A stretch of 64,000 bases of DNA, taken from Beijerinckia indica subsp. indica ATCC 9039 (lineage in GTDB: Bacteria; Pseudomonadota; Alphaproteobacteria; Rhizobiales; Beijerinckiaceae). Every line of letters begins with the position of its first letter. Position 1 is the stretch's first letter. Where the stretch lies: NCBI RefSeq assembly GCF_000019845.1, contig NC_010581.1, positions 1,493,501 to 1,557,500 of the forward strand. Direction: 5' to 3'. A program made the position numbers and the translations under genes. Positions 51,503-60,943 of the stretch are shown here, one piece after another. The notes below the pieces were generated by a model, which saw only the letters and a program-made list of their open reading frames with translations, made no database searches and was not told the DNA's origin.

Positions 51503-51915
51503 AATCCCTCCCTATATCCATTGGACGCGGCACCCGCGCCTATGATGCTTACGGAAATGACGAAGAGACGGTCGGCCTTAGCGGCTTGTTTCCTTTGGGT
51601 CTCTCGTTTCTTTCTACCTGTTCTTGCAGGATTACGATCACTTAAATCTGATCTCGACCCCTTGTCCAGTAACGGTGCGTCCTTCCGTCTCGGCCAAATG
51701 GGGGATTGCGCAGGGAGACTCACTTATGCGGCGTTTAGCCGCATAAGTGATTTCAAGCCATGTCATCCGCCTCTCTTGGTTGCTTTTCCTATTATTCATT
51801 TTGCTTTGAAAAACAGATTGGCAAGATTGCGACTTTTATACCGCTTCATGCCGTTCCCGATTCGGCGGGAAGGGAAAATTTCACTTTTTCTCGTTGCAAA
51901 GGAGGAATGGCTGCG
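51503..51915. other. Intergenic region between transporter and PCu(A)C genes
   Basis: Divergent promoter region of about 410 bases. It contains a perfect 13-base hairpin, TCACTTATGCGGC at 51720-51732 with its complement at 51738-51750 around GTTTA. No gene is seen. Confidence 0.55.
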
Positions 51916-52515
51916 ATGTTTCTTCTCCCCGCTTCCGAACATTTTGCGCCTTTACGCTCATTCCAAATCCGGCCTCTCACCTTTTACATGGCGATTGCTG
52001 CCTTTGGAATTGCTCCCGGCCTCGCAAATCTCCCGACCGCGCTCATCTCAGCTGCTCAGGCCGAGACGGTCACGAATGGTGGCGAGCATGTGGGGACCGA
52101 GCATGTGGGGACATTGTGGCTTGAGCATCCCTGGGCGCGTGAAACCTCGCCCAATGCGCAAGTTGGTGGCGCTTTCCTGAAGATCACCAATAAAGGCGAA
52201 TCGCCTGATCGACTGGTTAGCGTGGTGACACCGGTCGCCGAACGCGCCGAAATCCATGTGACAAAGACTGAGGATGGCGTCGTCTCCATGCGGGCATTGC
52301 CAGAAGGCATTGCTTTGCCGCCCGGCGACACCGTGGAATTGAAGCCCGGTTCCCTCCACCTCATGCTGACGGGGCTGCATGAACCGCTCAAGGCGGGCGA
52401 TCATTTCAAAGCGACTTTGACCTTTGAAAAGGCCGGGACCGCCGAAATCACCTTCCTCGTCGAAGCACTTGGCGGCAAGGCGGCACCGCCCGCCGAGCAT
52501 CACCACGATCATTGA
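51916..52515 (+). CDS. Periplasmic copper chaperone PCu(A)C
   Basis: A 199-residue secreted or periplasmic protein. After a signal-like segment (LTFYMAIAAFGIAPGLANLPTALISAAQA), the PCu(A)C domain begins HPWARETSPNAQVGGAFLKITNKG. It carries the copper ligands His and Met in IHVTKTEDGVVSMR and again His and Met in LHLMLTGL, and ends with EHHHDH. Such proteins deliver Cu(I) to the CuA site of cytochrome oxidase. AAAGGAGG at 51898-51905 is too close to the ATG at 51907, so the next ATG at 51916 is chosen. A short tandem repeat gives EHVGTEHVGT before the domain. Confidence 0.88.
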   Translation: MFLLPASEHFAPLRSFQIRPLTFYMAIAAFGIAPGLANLPTALISAAQAETVTNGGEHVGTEHVGTLWLEHPWARETSPNAQVGGAFLKITNKGESPDRLVSVVTPVAERAEIHVTKTEDGVVSMRALPEGIALPPGDTVELKPGSLHLMLTGLHEPLKAGDHFKATLTFEKAGTAEITFLVEALGGKAAPPAEHHHDH

Positions 52516-52534
52516 AACGCACTGAAATGCTGAT

Positions 52535-53416
52535 CTAAATCCTCCCGATTAAGGTGAGGACAACGGCACAAGCATTGGAAACATTGAGGCTCTTTATCTT
52601 TCCTGGCATGTCGAGACGGGCCAGGAAATCGCATTTTTCCCGAGTCAGGCGGCGCAGGCCCGTCCCTTCGCCGCCGAGGACCAAAGCAATGGGCCGTTGC
52701 AGGGGAAGTTGCGTGAAATCGGCCTCCGCGGCCGAATCGAGGCCGACGCGGAGATAATTCAGCCGCCCAAGGGTTTCGAGAGCCCGGGCGAGATTGACGA
52801 CGGGCACGATCTGGACGTGTTCGAGGCCGCCGGAAGCGGCTTTCGCCAAAACCCCGCCGAGTGCCGGCGCATGACGCTCCGTCGTCACGATGGCATCGAC
52901 GTCGAAGGCCGCCGCTGTCCGCACAATCGCCCCGACATTATGGGGGTCGGTGATCTGATCGAGGACCAGCACCACGCCGCTGCGCGTCGGGATTTCGGTG
53001 ATGTCCAGGGGCTCGAGGGGGCGGGCTTCAAGCAACACACCTTGATGGACGGTTTGCGAGCCGAGCCTTCTAGAAAGATCCTCAGCGGTTACGATATGGG
53101 GCGCAAGTCCAGCCGCTTTTGAGTCGGGCGCCAATTTCTCGGCGGCGGCTTCTGTTGCGTAAAGGGCTAGGCAGGTTCGCTGGTCCGAACGCAAAGCCTC
53201 ACGTACGGCGTGGAATCCATGCAGCAGAATAACATCGGGGCTCGATTGCCGAAAAGGCGAGGGATTCTTTTCCTGGGAGGCCGGAGCCGATTTCGGGCGG
53301 TGAGGGCGCGACTCCCCCTGGCCCTCCCAAGGTTTTGAGCGAGGCGGTTTCGTCTCGGATCTTTTGGCCGTAGGGCCTCTCGATTGATGGGTTTTCGATG
53401 AATCCATTCGGCTCAT
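52535..53416 (-). CDS. rlmB: TrmH-family 23S rRNA (guanosine-2'-O)-methyltransferase RlmB
   Basis: A 293-residue SPOUT methyltransferase. After a basic tail of about 55 residues (many Lys, Arg and Pro), the substrate-binding domain begins HGFHAVREALRSD. The knot shows DQITDPHNVGAIVRTAAAFDVDAIV (motif 1), LVLGGEGTGLRRLTREKCD (motif 2) and KSLNVSNACAVVL (motif 3). It methylates G2251 of 23S rRNA in E. coli. Start may be the ATG at 53416 or 53407. It is convergent with the PCu(A)C gene and divergent from the tRNA-Tyr promoter region. Confidence 0.9.
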   Translation of the reverse strand: MSRMDSSKTHQSRGPTAKRSETKPPRSKPWEGQGESRPHRPKSAPASQEKNPSPFRQSSPDVILLHGFHAVREALRSDQRTCLALYATEAAAEKLAPDSKAAGLAPHIVTAEDLSRRLGSQTVHQGVLLEARPLEPLDITEIPTRSGVVLVLDQITDPHNVGAIVRTAAAFDVDAIVTTERHAPALGGVLAKAASGGLEHVQIVPVVNLARALETLGRLNYLRVGLDSAAEADFTQLPLQRPIALVLGGEGTGLRRLTREKCDFLARLDMPGKIKSLNVSNACAVVLTLIGRI

Positions 53417-53662
53417 GCCGGGCTCCAGGATGAGGAATTCGCGGCATTCCCCCTGACGACGAGTTTATTATTCTCTATTTTTATCATTATCTTATTCGAA
53501 GATCTTCTATCCATGGATGAGATCGCGGAAGCGATTCCAAGAGCAATGAATCCACTGCGTCATCATGCGGGAAAAGGACGTGCTTTGTAAACGGAAGGGC
53601 GCTTGTGCACAGCTTTGCAGCGGTTTGTCATGCTCTTATCATGGCAGGCTAATAATTTGCGG

Positions 53663-53691
53663 TTGACAGAAAAGGATGCGCTTCGCATAAG
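53663..53691 (+). promoter_or_regulatory. Promoter of tRNA-Tyr
   Basis: TTGACA at 53663-53668 and CATAAG at 53686-53691, 17 bases apart. A stem of eight bases (AACCCACG at 53701-53708 with CGTGGGTT at 53723-53730) lies between the expected start and the tRNA. Nothing else is apparent between rlmB and the tRNA. Confidence 0.6.
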
Positions 53692-53732
53692 CGGCCCCAG
53701 AACCCACGCCCTTCGCTGTTGCCGTGGGTTTT

Positions 53733-53817
53733 GGGGGAGTGTCCCGAGCGGCAAAGGGGGCGGACTGTAAATCCGCTGGCTATGCCTTCGTAGGTTCGAG
53801 TCCTACCTCCCCCACCA
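53733..53817 (+). tRNA. tRNA-Tyr (anticodon GTA)
   Basis: An 85-base class II tRNA: acceptor GGGGGAG with CTCCCCC, anticodon GTA at 53767-53769 in the loop CTGTAAA, a long variable arm, T-loop TTCGAGT and an encoded CCA. Confidence 0.97.
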
Positions 53818-53921
53818 CCAGTTTTCGATAGGACCGCGCTCGGTGGGCGATGCTTTGGTGAGCGATCGTCAAACGAGGATTGCTAAGCCTCTCCGCGCAT
53901 TGCATAGTGGCGCGGTGATCG

Positions 53922-53995
53922 GCGGGTGTAGCTCAATGGTAGAGCAGCAGCCTTCCAAGCTGAATACGAGGGTTCGATTCCCTTCACCCGCTCCA
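53922..53995 (+). tRNA. tRNA-Gly (anticodon TCC)
   Basis: A 74-base tRNA: acceptor GCGGGTG with CACCCGC, D-arm GCTC/GAGC, anticodon TCC at 53954-53956 in the loop CTTCCAA, T-loop TTCGATT and an encoded CCA. It follows tRNA-Tyr by 104 bases, likely on the same transcript. Confidence 0.97.
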
Positions 53996-54078
53996 ACACG
54001 GTTTCTGGTCGTTCTCTCTCACTGTGAGAACGCCCCGATCCTTCGTGCTCATGGCTTTTCACCCAATCGTTTCTGCTC

Positions 54079-55149
54079 ATGAGCTTGTTTGAGGAAACAC
54101 GCAAAATCCTAGCAGAAGAGCCGATTGCCGCCTGGGACGATCTCTGCCACTTGGCCGCACAGATCTGCGGCGCATCCATGGCTTTCATCGCTTTCCAGGA
54201 TGAGATGAACGAGCATCTGAAGGCCTGGATTGGACCCCGTGTGGAGTGCACGGGCCGGCTCGGCGCCTTTGGGCTCAATCAGCAGCCTTTTCGAATCATC
54301 GAAGATCTCGCGGACGACGAAGCTTTGCGCCTTCACCCTTTTGTTCGTGAGGCGCCTTTCTGCCGTTTCTATGCGGGCGCCGCGCTGGTGACACGGGAAG
54401 GGGCTACAGCGGGCTTTCTGGGTGTGCTCGATCCCCGGCCGCGTGTGCTCTCGCCAGACCAGATCACAAGCTTGCACAGGCTCGCGGCGCAGGCGATGAT
54501 CCTGCACGAATCCTATCGGCTGCGCGAAGCTGAGAGGATGGTCGGACGGCTGGTTCATGAAATGAATCACCGGATCAAGAATAGCCTTGCGGTCGTGCAA
54601 GCCATCATGAGCCTGACCGCGCGCACCTGTGTGAATCCGGCAGATTTCCAGAGCGTCTTCACCGCGCGGATCGGAGCCTTTGCCAAGGCTCAATCACTTC
54701 TGAATGATGAACATTGGCAAACGATTCGCCTTGATGCTGTCGTGGCCGGCATTCTCGCTCCTCACGTGGAGCGCTTGAACTGTCCTTTTGAGGCCTGTGG
54801 ACCCTCTGTTGCCGTCGCATCGGATCTGGCGGTCATGCTCGGCATGGCCCTCCATGAACTTGCGGTCAATGCCCTGCACCATGGGGCTTTTTCGACGCCG
54901 GGCGGCCGCTTGGATCTTGGCTGGTCGCTCCAAAACACCGGTGAGAGGAGCCAGTTGAGGCTTCATTGGCGGGAGCATGGCGGGCCGCGGGTCTCACCGC
55001 CCCACCATAAGGGATTTGGCGTCAAACTGATCGAACGGGTTCTCGGCGGACAATTTCACGCCGAGATTGATCTTCGCTATGCGCCGGAAGGATTTGCCCT
55101 TGTTCTCCTAATTCCCCTGCAAAACGAAAGGGGTGGAGAACCATCTTAA
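54079..55149 (+). CDS. GAF-domain HWE-family sensor histidine kinase
   Basis: A 356-residue soluble kinase. Residues 1-145 form a GAF-like sensor (CGASMAFIAFQDEMNEHLKAWIG, AGAALVTREGATAGFLGVLDP). The phosphoacceptor His164 is in VHEMNHRIKNSLAVVQAIM. The N box MALHELAVNALHHGAFS and G box LHWREHGGP show the His and the Trp-x-Glu that define the HWE class, with GFGVKLIERVLGG following. No response regulator is adjacent, so it may be an orphan that senses light, redox or a small ligand. The start follows tRNA-Gly by 83 bases. Confidence 0.87.
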   Translation: MSLFEETRKILAEEPIAAWDDLCHLAAQICGASMAFIAFQDEMNEHLKAWIGPRVECTGRLGAFGLNQQPFRIIEDLADDEALRLHPFVREAPFCRFYAGAALVTREGATAGFLGVLDPRPRVLSPDQITSLHRLAAQAMILHESYRLREAERMVGRLVHEMNHRIKNSLAVVQAIMSLTARTCVNPADFQSVFTARIGAFAKAQSLLNDEHWQTIRLDAVVAGILAPHVERLNCPFEACGPSVAVASDLAVMLGMALHELAVNALHHGAFSTPGGRLDLGWSLQNTGERSQLRLHWREHGGPRVSPPHHKGFGVKLIERVLGGQFHAEIDLRYAPEGFALVLLIPLQNERGGEPS

Positions 55150-55158
55150 GACACGGCT

Positions 55159-56520
55159 TTAAATATCCGTGACGTCCATGCCACCGGTCGCGAGAAATTT
55201 CTCCAGCCAGTGGATGTCATAAGATCCATTCTGGATGTCCGTATTGCGGATCAGGGTCCGAAACAGGGGCAAGGTCGTTTCGATGCCGTCGATGACGCAT
55301 TCATCGAGCGCGCGCCGCAGCCGCATTAAGGCCTCATTGCGGTTCCTGGCGTGGACAATGAGCTTGCCAACCAGAGAATCGTAATTTGGCGGAATTTTAT
55401 AGCCGGCATAGACCGCGCTATCGACGCGCACACCCAGGCCTCCCGGCGGATGATAATAGGCGATCTTGCCGGGCGAGGGATGAAAGGTTGAAGGATTTTC
55501 CGCATTGATCCGGCATTCGATCGCATGCCCGCTGAACAGGACTTCTTCCTGGGTCAGACTGAGGGTTGAGCCTGCCGCGATCTTGATCTGCTCGTTGACG
55601 AGATCGACGCCCGTGACCATTTCGGTGATGGGATGTTCGACCTGAATACGGGTATTCATTTCGATGAAATAAAATTCCCCGTTTTCGTACAGAAACTCGA
55701 TGGTTCCGGCACCGGAATAGCCGAGATCGCGCATGGCCTGTGCGCAAATCTCGCCGATGCGGGGCCTTTGCTCCTGATTCAAGGCGGGAGAGGGTGTTTC
55801 CTCCCAGACCTTCTGGTGGCGCCGCTGCAAGGAACAATCGCGCTCGCCGAGATGAATCGCCTTGCCCTTGCCGTCGCCCAGGATCTGGACCTCAATATGG
55901 CGCGGTTTCTCGAGATATTTCTCGAGATAGACGGAATCGTCGCCGAAGGCGGATAGGGCCTCCATCTTCGCGGTCGAGAGAGCGAGTGGCAGGTCTTCAG
56001 CCGTGCGGGCGAGTTTCATGCCGCGTCCGCCACCGCCGGCCGCCGCCTTGATCAGCACCGGAAAGCCCAGCGTCTTGGCGACAGCCAGGGCCTCGGCTTC
56101 GTCTCGGATCGCGCCGTCGGAGCCGGGCACACAGGGAATGCCGAGCCGGAGCGCCGTGCGCTTGGCTTCGACCTTATCGCCCATCAAGCGAATATGCTCC
56201 GCCTTGGGGCCGATAAAAGCAATGTGATGTTCGGCCAGGATCTCGGCGAAACGCGCGTTTTCTGAAAGAAAACCGTAGCCCGGGTGCACGGCTTCCGCGC
56301 CGGTGACCTCACAGGCCGCGAGAATCGCGGGAATATTCAGATAGGAATCGCGTGCCGGGGGAGGCCCGATGCAGACGGATTCGTCGGCCAGCCTGACATG
56401 CATGGCGTTGGCGTCGGCCGTCGAATGGACCGCGACAGTCGCGATCCCGAGCTCCTTGGCCGCCCGCAGGATACGCAGCGCGATTTCGCCCCGGTTGGCG
56501 ATGAGGATTTTGTCGAACAT
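55159..56520 (-). CDS. accC: Acetyl-CoA carboxylase, biotin carboxylase subunit
   Basis: A 453-residue biotin carboxylase beginning [25 protein letters not shown]. Its ATP-grasp part has [17 protein letters not shown], and the catalytic segment reads [23 protein letters not shown]. It carboxylates the biotin on AccB for fatty-acid synthesis. Unlike PccA it stops after the carboxylase domain. It is downstream of accB on the minus strand with a 221-base gap holding a hairpin. Confidence 0.95.
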   Translation of the reverse strand: MFDKILIANRGEIALRILRAAKELGIATVAVHSTADANAMHVRLADESVCIGPPPARDSYLNIPAILAACEVTGAEAVHPGYGFLSENARFAEILAEHHIAFIGPKAEHIRLMGDKVEAKRTALRLGIPCVPGSDGAIRDEAEALAVAKTLGFPVLIKAAAGGGGRGMKLARTAEDLPLALSTAKMEALSAFGDDSVYLEKYLEKPRHIEVQILGDGKGKAIHLGERDCSLQRRHQKVWEETPSPALNQEQRPRIGEICAQAMRDLGYSGAGTIEFLYENGEFYFIEMNTRIQVEHPITEMVTGVDLVNEQIKIAAGSTLSLTQEEVLFSGHAIECRINAENPSTFHPSPGKIAYYHPPGGLGVRVDSAVYAGYKIPPNYDSLVGKLIVHARNRNEALMRLRRALDECVIDGIETTLPLFRTLIRNTDIQNGSYDIHWLEKFLATGGMDVTDI

Positions 56521-56625
56521 ATGAATCCGTTGGAAGCAGCCACTGCCGCTTCATCCCAGGCAACTCGTCAATGCACTCGCCGAGCAATTCAACCCAAGGG
56601 ACGCGTAAGCGACTCTTGGCTTCGT

Positions 56626-56660
56626 TCTTGAATTTTCAAAGGCATAGCCAAAATTCAAGA
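56626..56660 (-). repeat. Inverted repeat between accB and accC
   Basis: TCTTGAATTTT at 56626-56636 and its exact complement at 56650-56660, with a 13-base spacer. It resembles the TCGAATTTT repeats at 7879 and 17870. It may influence expression of accC relative to accB. Confidence 0.5.
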
Positions 56661-56741
56661 GTATCCCAACGGCCATTCTCAATGACCGTCGGTATCACTA
56701 AGGGTTTCAATAAAGGTTGCAAGCGGTTTGATTCAGGGAGC

Positions 56742-57200
56742 TCATTCGATGATGACAAGCGGTTGGCCATATTCGACCGGCTGACCGTCCTCGACCAGGA
56801 TTTCTTTGACGGTGCCATTCCGTGGCGCGGTGATTTCATTAAAGGTCTTCATCGCTTCGACCAGCAGGAGCTTGTCACCCACTTTCACTTGTGCCCCAAG
56901 TTCGATGAAGGGCGGCGAGCTGGGTGAGGGACGCAGATAGGCTGTGCCGACCATGGGCGATTTGATTGCACCAGGATGTTCGGTTCCGCCATTGGCCGCG
57001 GGGGCCGCAGCGACGGGGAGCGAAAGAGCCGTCGCCACGGGGGCCGCGGCCGCCGCCACAAGTTGCCGGGCGACGCGAATCCGCAGGCCGTTCTGCTCGA
57101 CCTCGATTTCGGAAAGGCCCAGACGCGTCACGATTTCCGCGACCGTTTCGACGAGCTCGATGTCGACCGCCTTGTTCGTCTCTGCCTTAGGTTCTGTCAT
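56742..57200 (-). CDS. accB: Acetyl-CoA carboxylase biotin carboxyl carrier protein
   Basis: A 152-residue carrier protein. After an N-terminal helix ([32 protein letters not shown]) an Ala/Pro-rich linker (residues about 50-75) leads to the biotinyl domain. The domain carries [13 protein letters not shown] with the biotinylated Lys118. AccB delivers carboxyl-biotin between AccC and the carboxyltransferase. It heads the accB-accC pair. Its promoter should lie in the gap shared with secE. Confidence 0.95.
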   Translation of the reverse strand: MTEPKAETNKAVDIELVETVAEIVTRLGLSEIEVEQNGLRIRVARQLVAAAAAPVATALSLPVAAAPAANGGTEHPGAIKSPMVGTAYLRPSPSSPPFIELGAQVKVGDKLLLVEAMKTFNEITAPRNGTVKEILVEDGQPVEYGQPLVIIE

Positions 57201-57621
57201 ACCACTTTGACTTTCTTAGAGAACAGCCTGATCTTTCGCCACTTTTTAAAATCCTGATCGAGCGGCCCCGGCACGCTGGCGAAAATCTCCATCTTTTTCA
57301 GCACTTTGTCTGGAACGAGGATCATGCTGATGATGGGCGCATACAGGGCAAGCTTGTCAAGGTTGAAAATCATGGTCGGATCGTGAGATTGGGTTCAGAG
57401 AGGGCGATAGGGCATCCGCGCTGAAACGAATCTCACTATCAGATCCATTATAAGCTCAATAGCTCGAGCCTGCTCGCGATGAAGCAGGGGAAAAAAGTGG
57501 ATTGCCTTTTGCTTGCCGGGGCCCTACTTGTAGAGAGATATGGCGCGAGGCCTTCCGGCTCCGCGCCCTGATTTTTTTGGCTTGGCGCTCGCGCCGGCCT
57601 TTCCATTGAACATCGAGATTC
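57201..57621. other. Divergent control region of accB and secE
   Basis: About 420 bases holding the accB promoter and the secE leader. A tuf gene and tRNA-Trp, which often precede secE in this class, are absent. The stem-loop at 57542 is the only clear structure. Confidence 0.5.
57542..57578 (+). terminator. Terminator-like hairpin in the secE leader
   Basis: GGCGCG (57542-57547) and GCC pair with GGC and CGCGCC (to 57567) around TTCC, with a two-base mismatch. Seven Ts follow at 57572-57578. It ends 43 bases before secE and there is no upstream plus-strand gene for it to terminate. It may act as an attenuator of the secE-nusG operon. Confidence 0.5.
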
Positions 57622-57813
57622 ATGGCAAATCCGTTCCAGTTCCTGCAGGATGTCCGCACTGAAGCCACCAAGGTCACTTGGCCTTCGCGGCGTGAAACCC
57701 TGATCACGACCCTCCTCGTGATTCTCATGGTTCTGGTGGCGAGCCTATTCTTCGTGTCGGTGGATCAAGCGTTGCGCCTGATCGTGACCTTCATTCTCAG
57801 TCTCGGCCATTAA
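57622..57813 (+). CDS. secE: Preprotein translocase subunit SecE
   Basis: A 63-residue single-helix form of SecE. The conserved FLQDVRTEATKVTWPSRRETL amphipathic segment is followed by one membrane helix (LLVILMVLVASLFFVSVDQALRLIV). It stabilises SecY in the translocon. nusG follows after 55 bases, the universal order. Confidence 0.95.
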   Translation: MANPFQFLQDVRTEATKVTWPSRRETLITTLLVILMVLVASLFFVSVDQALRLIVTFILSLGH

Positions 57814-57868
57814 GGTCTGATCGTTCGAGACTTAAAGCTGTTATTCATCAAGGGTTTTGAGATTTCCT

Positions 57869-58399
57869 ATGAGCATGCGCTGGTATATCGTCCACGCTTA
57901 TTCCAACTTCGAGAAGAAGGTCGCGGAATCGATTCGCGAACAAGCGGCGCAGCGCGGCCTGACCGAAAAATTCGAGGAAATCCTGGTACCGACCGAGCAG
58001 GTCGTCGAGATCAGGCGCGGACGCAAGATCAATTCCGAACGCAAATTTTTTCCCGGCTATGTCCTGGTGAAATGCGATCTGACCGACGAGCTCTACCATC
58101 TCATCAAGGAGACGCCGAAGGTCACCGGTTTTCTTGGCGCTGACAAAAAGCCCATGCCGATTTCCGATGCGGAGGCGGATCGCATCAAGGGGCAGGTGGC
58201 CGATGGGGTCGAGCGGCCCAAAACATCGGTCTCCTTCGAGGTCGGCGAGACCGTGCGCGTGGCGGATGGGCCGTTTGCTTCCTTCAATGGCATTGTGGAG
58301 GAAGTCGACGAGAGCCGGTCGCGCGTCAAGGTGGCCGTTTCGATCTTTGGCCGCGCGACTCCAGTCGAGCTGGAATATGGTCAGGTTGAAAAGGTTTAG
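57869..58399 (+). CDS. nusG: Transcription termination/antitermination factor NusG
   Basis: A 176-residue NusG. The NGN domain begins MRWYIVHAYSNFEKKVAESIREQA and contains KINSERKFFPGYVLVKCDLTDELYHLI. The KOW domain is EVGETVRVADGPFASFNGIVEEVDESRSRVKV. It binds RNA polymerase and links it to Rho or the ribosome. The ATG at 57869 is chosen; four codons upstream another ATG has no better ribosome site. Confidence 0.96.
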   Translation: MSMRWYIVHAYSNFEKKVAESIREQAAQRGLTEKFEEILVPTEQVVEIRRGRKINSERKFFPGYVLVKCDLTDELYHLIKETPKVTGFLGADKKPMPISDAEADRIKGQVADGVERPKTSVSFEVGETVRVADGPFASFNGIVEEVDESRSRVKVAVSIFGRATPVELEYGQVEKV

Positions 58400-58486
58400 C
58401 TCTTTTTCTTAAAAAGAGAGATTAAGTTTTGCGAGGTGAGTAAGCTCGCTTGAGTTTGCGCATGGTTTCATTCCATGGGCGAAGCC

Positions 58487-58510
58487 GCGAGGACAGATAA
58501 GCGTCCTCGC
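58487..58510 (+). promoter_or_regulatory. Hairpin in the rplK leader
   Basis: GCGAGGAC (58487-58494) pairs with GTCCTCGC (58503-58510) around an eight-base loop, about 118 bases before rplK. The L11 operon leader is usually controlled by protein L1, which binds a stem resembling its rRNA site. That this hairpin is the L1 site is inference. Confidence 0.35.
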
Positions 58511-58627
58511 ATTCGAGAGGTGGAAGACGAAACCCCGATCTGCCATGCGGGCTTTTGTCGAACCACCGGACACACGTGCCGCGTCCTTGGTGAAACCAAT
58601 GGGCCGGCTTGTTGGGAGTAATGGAGA

Positions 58628-59056
58628 ATGGCAAAGAAGATCGCGGGTTACGTGAAGCTTCAAGTGCCGGCAGGAGACGCCAAACCGGCGCCCCCGATTG
58701 GTCCGGCTCTGGGTCAACGTGGTCTGAATATCATGGAATTCTGCAAGGCCTTCAATGCGAAGACCGCGCAGATGGAAAAAGGCACCCCGATTCCGGTGGT
58801 GATCACGGCTTATGCCGACCGCTCCTTCACCTTTGAGATGAAGCTGCCGCCGGTATCCTATTTTCTGAAAAAGGCTTCTGGCATTCAGTCCGGCGCGAAA
58901 ACCACCGGGCGCGGGTTCATCGGTAAGGTGACCAAGGCGCAAGTGCGTGAAATCGCCGAGAAGAAACTGCCGGATTTGAATTGTCAGAGCGTGGATGCGG
59001 CAGCCACGATGATCGAAGGATCGGCCCGTTCCATGGGCTTGCAGGTCGTGGAGTAA
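58628..59056 (+). CDS. rplK: 50S ribosomal protein L11
   Basis: A 142-residue L11. The N-terminal domain ([35 protein letters not shown]) is standard and the C-terminal RNA-binding domain contains [27 protein letters not shown]11 binds the GTPase-associated region of 23S rRNA. A GGAG lies just before the ATG. rplA starts seven bases later. Confidence 0.97.
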   Translation: MAKKIAGYVKLQVPAGDAKPAPPIGPALGQRGLNIMEFCKAFNAKTAQMEKGTPIPVVITAYADRSFTFEMKLPPVSYFLKKASGIQSGAKTTGRGFIGKVTKAQVREIAEKKLPDLNCQSVDAAATMIEGSARSMGLQVVE

Positions 59057-59062
59057 GCCCAG

Positions 59063-59758
59063 ATGACCCATGTCGGAAAACGTGTCGTCAAGAATCGGGA
59101 AGGCATTGACCGCGTCAAGCTTTATCCCGTTGATGAAGCCGTCAAGCTCATCAAGGAACGCGCCAATGCGAAATTCGACGAGACCGTCGAAATCGCCATG
59201 AATCTTGGCGTCGATCCCAAACATGCGGATCAGATGGTGCGCGGCGTCGTCAATCTGCCGAATGGAACCGGTCGGACCCTGCGGGTCGCCGTTTTCGCGC
59301 GCGGCGCCAAGGCTGATGAGGCGCTGGCGGCCGGCGCCGATATTGTCGGTGCTGAGGATCTCGTCGCCACGGTGCAGGGTGGTACGATCGCCTTTGATCG
59401 CTGCATCGCGACGCCAGATATGATGCCGCTGGTCGGCCGTCTCGGTAAGGTGCTCGGTCCGCGCGGCCTGATGCCGAACCCGAAGGTTGGCACCGTCACC
59501 ATGGATGTGGCTGGCGCCGTGAAGGCCTCCAAGGGTGGCGCGGTCGAGTTCCGCGTCGAAAAGGCGGGTATTATCCAGGGGAGTGTCGGCAAGGCTTCGT
59601 TCGAGACGGAAAAGCTCCTCGAGAATATTGCCGCTTTCGTCGATGCTGTCGCCAAGGCTAAGCCGCAGGGCGCCAAGGGCACTTATATTCAAAGGGTCGC
59701 CTTGTCCTCGACCATGGGGCCGGGCGTTAAGATCGATCCTGCGACGGTGACTGCTTAA
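59063..59758 (+). CDS. rplA: 50S ribosomal protein L1
   Basis: A 231-residue L1 with [59 protein letters not shown] and [16 protein letters not shown]. It forms the L1 stalk and in other bacteria represses its own operon. It follows rplK by seven bases, and a strong terminator lies just after the stop. Confidence 0.97.
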   Translation: MTHVGKRVVKNREGIDRVKLYPVDEAVKLIKERANAKFDETVEIAMNLGVDPKHADQMVRGVVNLPNGTGRTLRVAVFARGAKADEALAAGADIVGAEDLVATVQGGTIAFDRCIATPDMMPLVGRLGKVLGPRGLMPNPKVGTVTMDVAGAVKASKGGAVEFRVEKAGIIQGSVGKASFETEKLLENIAAFVDAVAKAKPQGAKGTYIQRVALSSTMGPGVKIDPATVTA

Positions 59759-59771
59759 GCGTCAAACCCCA

Positions 59772-59802
59772 AGAGAGGCTCCCAAGAGAGGCCTCTCTTT
59801 TT
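59772..59802 (+). terminator. Rho-independent terminator after rplA
   Basis: AGAGAGGC (59772-59779) pairs with GCCTCTCT (59791-59798), and a T-run follows to 59802. An alternative core is the palindrome GAGAGGCCTCTC at 59786-59797. It separates the rplKA and rplJL transcripts. The remaining DNA before the rplJ leader, to about 60200, shows nothing clear. Confidence 0.75.
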
Positions 59803-60222
59803 GACATTGAGCGTATCAGCGATCGCCATTCTTCACTTGACAAGTTGAAGAAATTTTTTCCTCCCCTCCAATCACCCCTTGGCAAGGGATAGGAGATGGG
59901 CTACATAGAGCCTCCGCCATGTTCATTAATGGCGGATGCACCCCATGGAAGGTATCTTTGAGTTCGATTTTTTTGAGGTCATTTGAACGACCCATGGGTG
60001 GATAGACAAAAGGGTAGGGGCTTCGGTCTCTGTCCCTTTTTGTCATGTCCTGTCCGAGACTGCCGGCGTTCTGGTTCTTTTAGCGGAACCTTGAGCTTAA
60101 TTCCATTCCAATGATCCGGTTCCATCCGGTTCATAGGCGGGGCCAGCATAGACGGGGTAATCGTCAGATTTCGGATGGTTAAGGCTTTATTCCTTACCTC
60201 CTTCGATGTCGGTCTATCCCTC

Positions 60223-60330
60223 TGTCCGGTGCGACGTGTCGCTCCGGGGACAGGCACAGGCTGTTCTATGCGCGAAACTTGTTTCGCAATAGGGCGGCGC
60301 ATGCAACCAGCGGGCGATTCTCTCGCCCGC
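60223..60330 (+). promoter_or_regulatory. Likely L10 autoregulatory leader
   Basis: Several stems lie just before rplJ. TGTCC pairs with GGACA (60223-60252) and encloses GCGAC/GTCGC. GCGAAAC pairs with GTTTCGC (60272-60287). GCGGGCGA pairs with TCGCCCGC (60310-60330) directly before the AGGAG ribosome site. This position and form fit the leader to which the L10-L7/L12 complex binds to repress its own translation, though the exact protein site is not proven. Confidence 0.55.
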
Positions 60331-60346
60331 GTCAGGAGAAAGCACT

Positions 60347-60865
60347 GTGGACAGAGCGGAAAAGAAAGAGAGCGTTGCGGCTCTGGCCGATGTCTTTCAA
60401 AAGACATCGGTCGTGGTCGTTGCTCATTATTCCGGCCTGACCGTCGCGCAAATGCAAAATCTGCGCAAGCAGATGCGGGCATCTGGCGCCACAGTTCAGG
60501 TCGCCAAGAACCGTCTCGTCAAGATTGCGCTCGATGGCACTCCGGTGTCTTCGATCTCTCCTTTGCTGAAAGGCCCGACACTGATCGCCTATTCGGACGA
60601 TCCGGTCGCGGCTCCGAAGGTCGCCGTGGGCTTTGCCAAGGATCACGATAAATTCGTCATCCTCGGTGGCGCCATGGGAACGACGGCATTGAATGTCGAT
60701 GGTGTTCGTTCGCTCGCGACCATGCCGTCGCTCGACGAGCTGCGTGGCAAACTGGTCGGCCTCATCCAGGCCCCCGCCACCAAGCTCGCCCAGCTTACGA
60801 CGGCGCCCGCCGCCAAACTGGCCCGGGTCTTCGGCGCTTATGCCGCAAAGGACGATGCAGCGTGA
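60347..60865 (+). CDS. rplJ: 50S ribosomal protein L10
   Basis: A 172-residue L10. The N-terminus [43 protein letters not shown] is typical, followed by [61 protein letters not shown]10 anchors L7/L12 dimers. The start is a GTG with AGGAGA upstream. A long predicted leader precedes it and rplL follows after 78 bases. Confidence 0.96.
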   Translation: MDRAEKKESVAALADVFQKTSVVVVAHYSGLTVAQMQNLRKQMRASGATVQVAKNRLVKIALDGTPVSSISPLLKGPTLIAYSDDPVAAPKVAVGFAKDHDKFVILGGAMGTTALNVDGVRSLATMPSLDELRGKLVGLIQAPATKLAQLTTAPAAKLARVFGAYAAKDDAA

Positions 60866-60943
60866 GACTAGTCGTCTGATGATGGCAGTCTAATCTTGCA
60901 CGAGTACGACATAAATTTTCTAGATAGATCGAAGGATAAGAAT

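Noticed and set aside
58409..59692. Open frame of 427 codons on the minus strand
   Set aside because: Antisense to rplK and rplA. No family resemblance, so a shadow frame.
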